Source of the DNA: a bacterium UBP9_UBA1432
GTDB lineage: Bacteria > Vulcanimicrobiota > Xenobia > Xenobiales > Xenobiaceae
Assembly: GCA_002329445.1 (NCBI GenBank)
Contig: DCTU01000051.1
Location: 1-9,416 of the forward strand
DNA length: 9,416 bases
Direction: 5' to 3'
Shown: positions 5,227 through 9,416 of the stretch, in pieces
Position numbering within the stretch: position 1 is the stretch's first letter
Layout of the letters: the number at the start of each line of letters is the position of its first letter
The notes under the pieces: model-generated
Database searches by the model: none
What the model was told of the DNA's origin: nothing
What the model saw: only the letters and a program-made list of their open reading frames with translations
Position numbers and translations under genes: made by a program

Positions 5227-7347
5227 ATGCCCCTCATCACGCGCTTCACCCTGGTCTTCGCCCTGCTCCTGGGCCTCTTCCTGACAGGGGGCGCCCGGGC
5301 GGCGGGCCCGGTGCGGGACGGTCCGGTCCAGGCCGAGCTGGTCAGCGAGCTGGAGGCCTGGCAACCCGGCGCCACCCAGTGGGTGGGCCTGCGCCTTCAG
5401 ATGGACCCGACCTGGCACACCTACTGGCAGAACCCCGGGGACAGCGGCCTGCCCACCGGGATCACCTGGAGGGCCCCCGAGGGTTTCCAGGTGGGAGAGC
5501 TGAACTGGCCCTACCCGCTGCGCACCGAAATGGCGGGGCTGGTCAGCCTGGGCTATGAGGGCACGGTCCTCCTGCCCGTCCAGGTGCAGGTCCCGGCGGA
5601 CCTGCCGGAGGGACGACCCCTCACGCTTTCCGCCGAGGCGACCTGGCTGGCCTGTGCGGAGGCCTGCGTCCCGGGTCAGGCCAGCCTGGAGTTGACCCTC
5701 CCGGTGGCCACTGCGGTCCGGCCCGGCCCGCACGCAGCAGAATTCGAGGCTGCCCGGGCGGCCCTGCCTCGAGTCGATGCGGACCTGCAGGCTGAAGCCT
5801 GGCTGGAGGGCGACCACCTGGTGCTGGGGTTCCGGCTGCCCACGGCTCTGGCCGACGCCCCGGTCGTCGAGTTCTATCCCACCCAGGGCATGGATCTGGA
5901 GCTGGCGGCTCCCCAGAGACTCTCCCGGACTGGAGAGGACCTGCGCCTGGAGCTGAAGCGCTCACCGCTGAATCCCCAGCCCCCCCGGACCCTGAAGGGG
6001 ATCCTGGTCCGCCCGGGGGCCGAGGGTTGGGCCCTGGCCCTGGAAGCCGCGGTGGCGGATGCGCCGAAGGTCCTCCCGGTTCAGTCCTCCCTGGGAGAGG
6101 TCCGCAGCCTGGGAGTCGCCCTGCTCTTCGCTTTCTTCGGAGGCGCGATCCTCAACCTGATGCCCTGCGTGTTCCCCGTGATCTCCTTGAAGGTCATGGG
6201 GTTCATGGAGCACGGGGCCCAGGGGCGCGCCCAGGGCATGAGGCAGGCGCTGCTCTTCGCCCTGGGGGTGCTGGTCTCGTTCTGGCTGGTGGCCGGCGCC
6301 CTCTTGCTGCTGCGCGCGGGAGGCCAGCAACTGGGTTGGGGCTTCCAACTTCAGTCTCCGCTCTTCGTGGTCCTGATGGCCTGTCTCTTCTTCCTTCTGG
6401 GTTTGAACCTGGTGGGGGTCTTCGAGGTGGGTCTGGGCCTGACCCGACTGGCCGAGGTGGGCGCCAACTCCAGCGGGTCGTGGGGCTCGTTCCTCAGCGG
6501 GGTCCTGGCCACGCTGGTGGCCACCCCCTGCACGGCGCCCTTCATGGGATCGGCCATCGGGTTCTCGTTGACCCAGCCGGTGTGGGCCAGTCTTCTGGTC
6601 TTCACCGTGTTGGCGGTGGGCATGGCGACCCCCTACGTGCTGTTGGCAGCCTGGCCGGGCCTGTTGCGCCGGCTTCCCCGGCCGGGGGCCTGGATGGAGA
6701 CGTTCAAGCAGGCCATCTCCTTCCCGCTCTTCCTGACCGTGGTCTTCTTCGTGTGGGTTCTGGACCGGCAGGCTGGACCGGAGGCTGCGGCCGCCCTCTT
6801 GACGGGCCTGGTCCTGCTGGGCATGGGCGGCTGGCTGTATGGTCGTTTCTGGATGTCCGGTCGGCTGCTGCCCCGGGTCCTGGCCGGCGTCTTCCTTCTG
6901 GCGGGCCTGGCGGTGGGCGCCTTGGGGGCTGACGGCCTGGCCTCGGCACCGAATCCCGGTCAGGACCAGACCTCGTGGCGGCCCTGGTCCCCCCAGACGG
7001 TCGAGAGCCTCCTGGCCGAGGGCCGACCGGTCTTCGTCGACTTCACGGCCTCCTGGTGCCTGACGTGTCAGGCCAACAAACAGGTGGCCCTGAACCGCCC
7101 CGAGGTCCAGGAAGCCTTCCAGGAGCGCCAGGTGGTCACCCTGCGGGCGGATTGGACTCATCGGGACCCGCAGATCACCCGGGCGCTGGCCTCCTTCGGC
7201 CGCAGCGGAGTGCCGCTGTATGTCCTGTACTCGGGGATCCCGGGGGATCCCCCCCGAATCCTGCCGGAGGTCCTGACCCCCGGCCTGGTGCTTCAGGCCT
7301 TGCAGGAGTTGCCTGCATCCGGCGCTTCCAGAAAGGAGTCCACTTGA
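5227..7347 (+). CDS. dsbD: DsbD/ScsB-like transmembrane thiol:disulfide reductase
   Basis: A 706-residue protein that carries electrons from cytoplasmic thioredoxin across the inner membrane to envelope thiol proteins. All three modules of the family are visible. Residues 1-26 are a signal peptide ending ARA. Residues about 33-280 are a periplasmic DsbD-type domain with WHTYWQNPGDSGLP (63-76) and the cysteine pair WLACAEACVPG (Cys143, Cys147). Residues about 293-568 are an eight-helix membrane core with the two electron-carrying cysteines in LNLMPCVFPVISLK (Cys314) and VATPCTAPFMG (Cys435). Residues about 584-700 are a C-terminal thioredoxin domain with WCLTC (Cys611, Cys614) and a cis-Pro in SGVPLY. 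The large alpha domain with CxxxC is more like ScsB than E. coli DsbD. I chose ATG 5227 because GGGAAGGG sits six bases before it and the signal peptide follows directly; the in-frame ATGs at 5149 and 5158 lack both. The stop overlaps the next start by one base. Confidence 0.92.
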   Translation: MPLITRFTLVFALLLGLFLTGGARAAGPVRDGPVQAELVSELEAWQPGATQWVGLRLQMDPTWHTYWQNPGDSGLPTGITWRAPEGFQVGELNWPYPLRTEMAGLVSLGYEGTVLLPVQVQVPADLPEGRPLTLSAEATWLACAEACVPGQASLELTLPVATAVRPGPHAAEFEAARAALPRVDADLQAEAWLEGDHLVLGFRLPTALADAPVVEFYPTQGMDLELAAPQRLSRTGEDLRLELKRSPLNPQPPRTLKGILVRPGAEGWALALEAAVADAPKVLPVQSSLGEVRSLGVALLFAFFGGAILNLMPCVFPVISLKVMGFMEHGAQGRAQGMRQALLFALGVLVSFWLVAGALLLLRAGGQQLGWGFQLQSPLFVVLMACLFFLLGLNLVGVFEVGLGLTRLAEVGANSSGSWGSFLSGVLATLVATPCTAPFMGSAIGFSLTQPVWASLLVFTVLAVGMATPYVLLAAWPGLLRRLPRPGAWMETFKQAISFPLFLTVVFFVWVLDRQAGPEAAAALLTGLVLLGMGGWLYGRFWMSGRLLPRVLAGVFLLAGLAVGALGADGLASAPNPGQDQTSWRPWSPQTVESLLAEGRPVFVDFTASWCLTCQANKQVALNRPEVQEAFQERQVVTLRADWTHRDPQITRALASFGRSGVPLYVLYSGIPGDPPRILPEVLTPGLVLQALQELPASGASRKEST

Positions 7348-7994
7348 TGAAGAAGAGTGCCGTTCTCGCGTCGCTGCTGCTCGTGGCGGGCCTGGTCGGA
7401 TTCCTGGTCCTGCCGCGTTATCTGGCCTCGGCACCCCCGGTGGAGGCGCAGGCCTCGCTGGGCAAGCCGGCTCCGGACTTCCAGGTGGTGGATGTCACCG
7501 GAGAGCCGGTGGCCCTGAGCGCCCTGTCCGGGAAGTATGTGGTCCTGGAATGGTGGAATCACGGATGCCCGTTCGTCCAGGCGCTGTATCAGGATGGAAA
7601 GATGCAGGCGCAACAGAGGGCGTGGACCGGGCGGGACGTTCAGTGGTTGGTCGTGTGCTCTTCGGCCCCCGGCAAGCAGGGGCACGTGACCCCCGAGGAG
7701 GCCATCCGGCTCCAGACCGAGGCGGGTGGGGTTCCCACGCGAATCCTGCTGGATCCCCAGGGCGTGCTGGGAGGGTTGTACGGGGCCCGGACCACGCCCC
7801 ACATGTTCGTGATTGACCCGCAAGGGGTCCTGATCTACGCTGGCGCCATCGATGATCGGGCCTCGAAGAACTATGTCGAGCAGGCCTTGAACGAAGCCTT
7901 TGAGGGCCGGCCGGTTTCCGAACCCTTGACGGTTCCCTATGGTTGCTCGGTGAAGTATGGTGCGAACCCTGACGAGACGAGGAGGTCGAAATGA
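7347..7994 (+). CDS. Envelope redoxin (AhpC/TSA-type thioredoxin fold) with CPFV active site
   Basis: A 215-residue thioredoxin-fold protein of the redoxin/AhpC-TSA type (Pfam PF00578-like), anchored or exported by the hydrophobic N-terminus (residues 5-23). The fold opens with LGKPAPDFQVVDVTGEPVAL (38-57). The active site is WNHGCPFVQALYQ (Cys74), with no second Cys in CxxC position. It shares the motifs SSAPGKQGHV (105-114), LLDPQGVLGGLYGARTTPHM (134-153), YAGAIDD (164-170) and PYGCSVKY (197-204, Cys200) with a recurrent but poorly characterised bacterial family. Cys200 is a candidate resolving cysteine, and Cys104 is an additional one. The start codon overlaps the dsbD stop by one base (TGATG), and AAGGAG lies eight bases upstream, so translation is probably coupled. 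The neighbour suggests that the DsbD-like protein reduces it. It could be a peroxiredoxin or a thiol reductase; the sequence does not decide this. Confidence 0.85.
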   Translation: MKKSAVLASLLLVAGLVGFLVLPRYLASAPPVEAQASLGKPAPDFQVVDVTGEPVALSALSGKYVVLEWWNHGCPFVQALYQDGKMQAQQRAWTGRDVQWLVVCSSAPGKQGHVTPEEAIRLQTEAGGVPTRILLDPQGVLGGLYGARTTPHMFVIDPQGVLIYAGAIDDRASKNYVEQALNEAFEGRPVSEPLTVPYGCSVKYGANPDETRRSK

Positions 7995-8377
7995 AGGTAG
8001 AGACCCACGGAGCGCTCAATCCGGAGCTGTGCGGCCGGCCGCTGGACCTGGCGCCAGGTCGGGCAGTGGTGGAGATGCGGGCCTCGGTGGCCATGGCGGC
8101 TGACGAGCGCGGTCTGGTGCACGGCGGGTTCCTCTTCGGCCTGGCCGATCACGCGGCCATGCTGGCGGTGAACCACCCCAACGTGGTCCTGGCCTCTGCC
8201 GACGTGCGCTTCATGAAGGCGGTCCTGGTCGGGGACGTCTTGCGGGCCGAGGCCTTCCTGAAAGGCGAGGAACGTCTGAGTCGGACCGTCGAGGTGGTGA
8301 TCCGCCGGGGGCAGGAGCCGGTCCTCTCCGGGACCTTCTCCTGCCGGGTTCCCGAAAGGCATGTCCTGGAACCCTGA
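7991..8377 (+). CDS. Hotdog-fold thioesterase, PaaI-like
   Basis: A 128-residue single hotdog domain, the usual length for the family. The signature VHGGFLFGLADHAAMLAV (residues 43-60) matches the PaaI-type active-site helix: His44-Gly-Gly followed nine residues later by Asp53, the usual nucleophile/general base. It is followed by ASADVRFMKAVLVGDVLRAEA (68-88), the conserved strand and turn of the fold. Enzymes of this group hydrolyse acyl-CoA or aryl-acyl-CoA thioesters in the cytoplasm. The substrate cannot be read from the sequence. AGGAGG lies five bases before the ATG, and the start overlaps the redoxin stop by four bases (ATGA), so it is co-translated with that gene. There is no signal peptide, so it sits on the other side of the membrane from the redox domains. 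The operon may therefore be one of convenience rather than a shared pathway. Confidence 0.85.
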   Translation: MKVETHGALNPELCGRPLDLAPGRAVVEMRASVAMAADERGLVHGGFLFGLADHAAMLAVNHPNVVLASADVRFMKAVLVGDVLRAEAFLKGEERLSRTVEVVIRRGQEPVLSGTFSCRVPERHVLEP

Positions 8378-8433
8378 CCCAAGGCTCCGTCCTGGAGGAC
8401 CGCCGGGCCCAGCCCCGCATCGGGGGGGTCAGG
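8373..8433. terminator. Possible bidirectional terminator between convergent genes
   Basis: CCTGACCC at 8373-8380 is the exact inverse complement of GGGTCAGG at 8426-8433, and each arm contains the stop codon of one of the two convergent genes. Inside lie GTCC-TGGA-GGAC at 8389-8400 and CCCCG-CAT-CGGGG at 8413-8425, which could form a branched structure. There is no T-run on either strand, so an intrinsic terminator is only inferred from structure and position. Confidence 0.4.
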
Positions 8434-9416
8434 ACTCGGCGATTTCCCGGGCCAGGGCCTCGGCCTTCCGGACGTTCTCGGCGACCAGATCGCATCCGCC
8501 CTGCCAGAACTCAGCCCGGGTGATGTCGATCTCCAGCTCCGCCAGCAGTTCCTGAGGGCAGCGCGAGCCCCCGGCGGCCAGCAGGTCGAAGTAGCGCTCC
8601 CGGAAGGCGGCTCCCTCCTTCCGGTAGCGGGCATACAGCGACAGGACCAGCAGTTCGCCAAAGGCGTAGGCGTAGACGTAGAAGGGCGTCTGGACGAAGT
8701 GGGGGACGTACAGCCAGGTCCAGCGGTGATCCTCACCCAGGGTCAGCGAGTCGGCGAACATCTCCTGGAGGCTCTCCTGCCAGATCCGGTTCATCGTCTC
8801 CAGGTCCAGTTCGCCCTTCTCGCGGCGCTGGTTGTGCACGCGCTGCTCGAAGCGGAACATCGAGACCTGGCGGAAGACCGTGGCGAAGGTGTCCTCCAGC
8901 TTCTCGGCCAGCAGGCCCAGGCGTGCCCGCGGGGAGTCCAGGCGGGCCTGGAGCTTTTCGAAGACCAGCATCTCGGCGAAGGTGCTGGCCGTCTCAGCCA
9001 GGGGCAGCACGGGGCTGTAGTTCAGCAGGGTCTGGCGGCTGGCCAGGCAGTCGTGCAGCCCGTGCCCCAGTTCGTGGGCCAACGTCATCACGTCGCGCGG
9101 CTTGCCGGTGAAGTTCATCAGGACGTAGGGGTGCTTGTCGGGCGTCACCCCCGCGCAGAAGGCTCCGCCTCGCTTGCCCGGGGCTGGAGCCGCGTCGATC
9201 CAGGCCTTCTCGAAGAAGGGGCGGGCCAGCTCCGCAAAGCGGGGTGAGAAGTCCTGGAAGGCCTCCAGCACGATCTCGCGGGCCTCCTGGAACGAGATGG
9301 CGGCCCGATCGGAGAGCAGGGGGGCATACCGGTCATAGTGCCACAGGTCCTCAAGTCCGAGAAGTCCTCTCTTGAGGCGGTAGTAGCGCGCCACCAGGTC
9401 GTAGTTGGAGACCACC
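8429..9416 (-). CDS. pepF: M3-family oligoendopeptidase (PepF-like), N-terminus beyond the right edge
   Basis: A zinc metallopeptidase of the M3 family that cleaves short peptides in the cytoplasm. The visible 328 residues are the C-terminal catalytic half; typical family members have about 560-610 residues, so roughly 250 are missing. Residues are counted from the first whole codon, 9415. YRLKRGLLGLEDLWHYDRYAP (12-32) is the family block that precedes the catalytic domain. FCAGVTPDKHPYVLMNFTG (86-104) follows. The zinc site HELGH (114-118, bases 9076-9062) supplies two His ligands and catalytic Glu115, and Glu141 in LAETASTFAEM (139-149) is the expected third ligand. FVQTPFYVYAYAFGELL lies further on and is typical of the group, where Tyr residues line the substrate site. 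The C-terminus is complete, ending with TGA at 8431-8429. The GTG at 9415 is an internal valine, not a start. It converges on the redox operon and is not obviously related to it. Confidence 0.93.
   Translation of the reverse strand, partial: VVSNYDLVARYYRLKRGLLGLEDLWHYDRYAPLLSDRAAISFQEAREIVLEAFQDFSPRFAELARPFFEKAWIDAAPAPGKRGGAFCAGVTPDKHPYVLMNFTGKPRDVMTLAHELGHGLHDCLASRQTLLNYSPVLPLAETASTFAEMLVFEKLQARLDSPRARLGLLAEKLEDTFATVFRQVSMFRFEQRVHNQRREKGELDLETMNRIWQESLQEMFADSLTLGEDHRWTWLYVPHFVQTPFYVYAYAFGELLVLSLYARYRKEGAAFRERYFDLLAAGGSRCPQELLAELEIDITRAEFWQGGCDLVAENVRKAEALAREIAES

Noticed and set aside
5962..7434. Minus-strand 490-codon open frame opposite the DsbD-like gene
   Set aside because: Gln/Gly/His/Pro-rich shadow translation; the opposing frame has all the DsbD domains and cysteines.
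9413..9415. GTG as the start of the M3 peptidase
   Set aside because: It is only the first in-frame GTG at the window edge; the family has about 250 more residues upstream and there is no room here for a ribosome site.

Overview
The window is GC-rich throughout, by eye about two thirds G+C with a strong G/C bias at third codon positions. It looks like a piece of the chromosome of a diderm bacterium. The diderm inference rests on a periplasm-facing DsbD/ScsB-type reductase and a PHA-system type small protein. I cannot place it more precisely. I see no phage, insertion sequence, CRISPR array, tRNA or rRNA. The layout is an ordinary chromosomal mix of short transcription units with one strongly atypical gene, a SecA.

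Region by region: (1) 1-915, minus strand, is the N-terminal part of a TPR/helical-repeat protein that runs off the left edge. It has no good ATG, and its best start is a CTG behind a perfect GGAGGA. (2) 916-1173 is a divergent intergenic region. (3) 1174-1470, plus strand, is a 98-residue protein of the polyhydroxyalkanoic acid system (PHA granule region) type. (4) 1471-1723 is mostly non-coding and includes a small AT-rich island, probably the promoter zone of the next gene. (5) About 1724 (or 1670) to 5089, plus strand, is a SecA-family ATPase. It has a roughly 250-residue N-terminal extension, a Pro/Ala linker, an enlarged segment inside its second helicase domain, several altered consensus motifs and no C-terminal zinc-binding tail. 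(6) 5227-8377, plus strand, is a tight three-gene operon: a DsbD/ScsB-like membrane thiol reductase, an exported redoxin with a CPFV active site, and a PaaI-like hotdog thioesterase. The overlaps are 1 nt and 4 nt. (7) 8429-9416, minus strand, is the C-terminal half of an M3-family oligoendopeptidase (PepF-like), convergent with the operon. A possible bidirectional terminator lies between them, built around both stop codons.

Functionally, the clearest unit is the redox operon. Electrons from cytoplasmic thioredoxin would cross the membrane through the DsbD-like protein and reduce its neighbour, the envelope redoxin. This parallels known ScsB/DsbD systems that feed envelope peroxiredoxins. The most unusual object is the SecA. 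Its departures from the family consensus suggest either a specialised second SecA or a lineage-specific SecA with extra regulatory or membrane-contact regions. Whether a second, canonical secA exists cannot be seen here.
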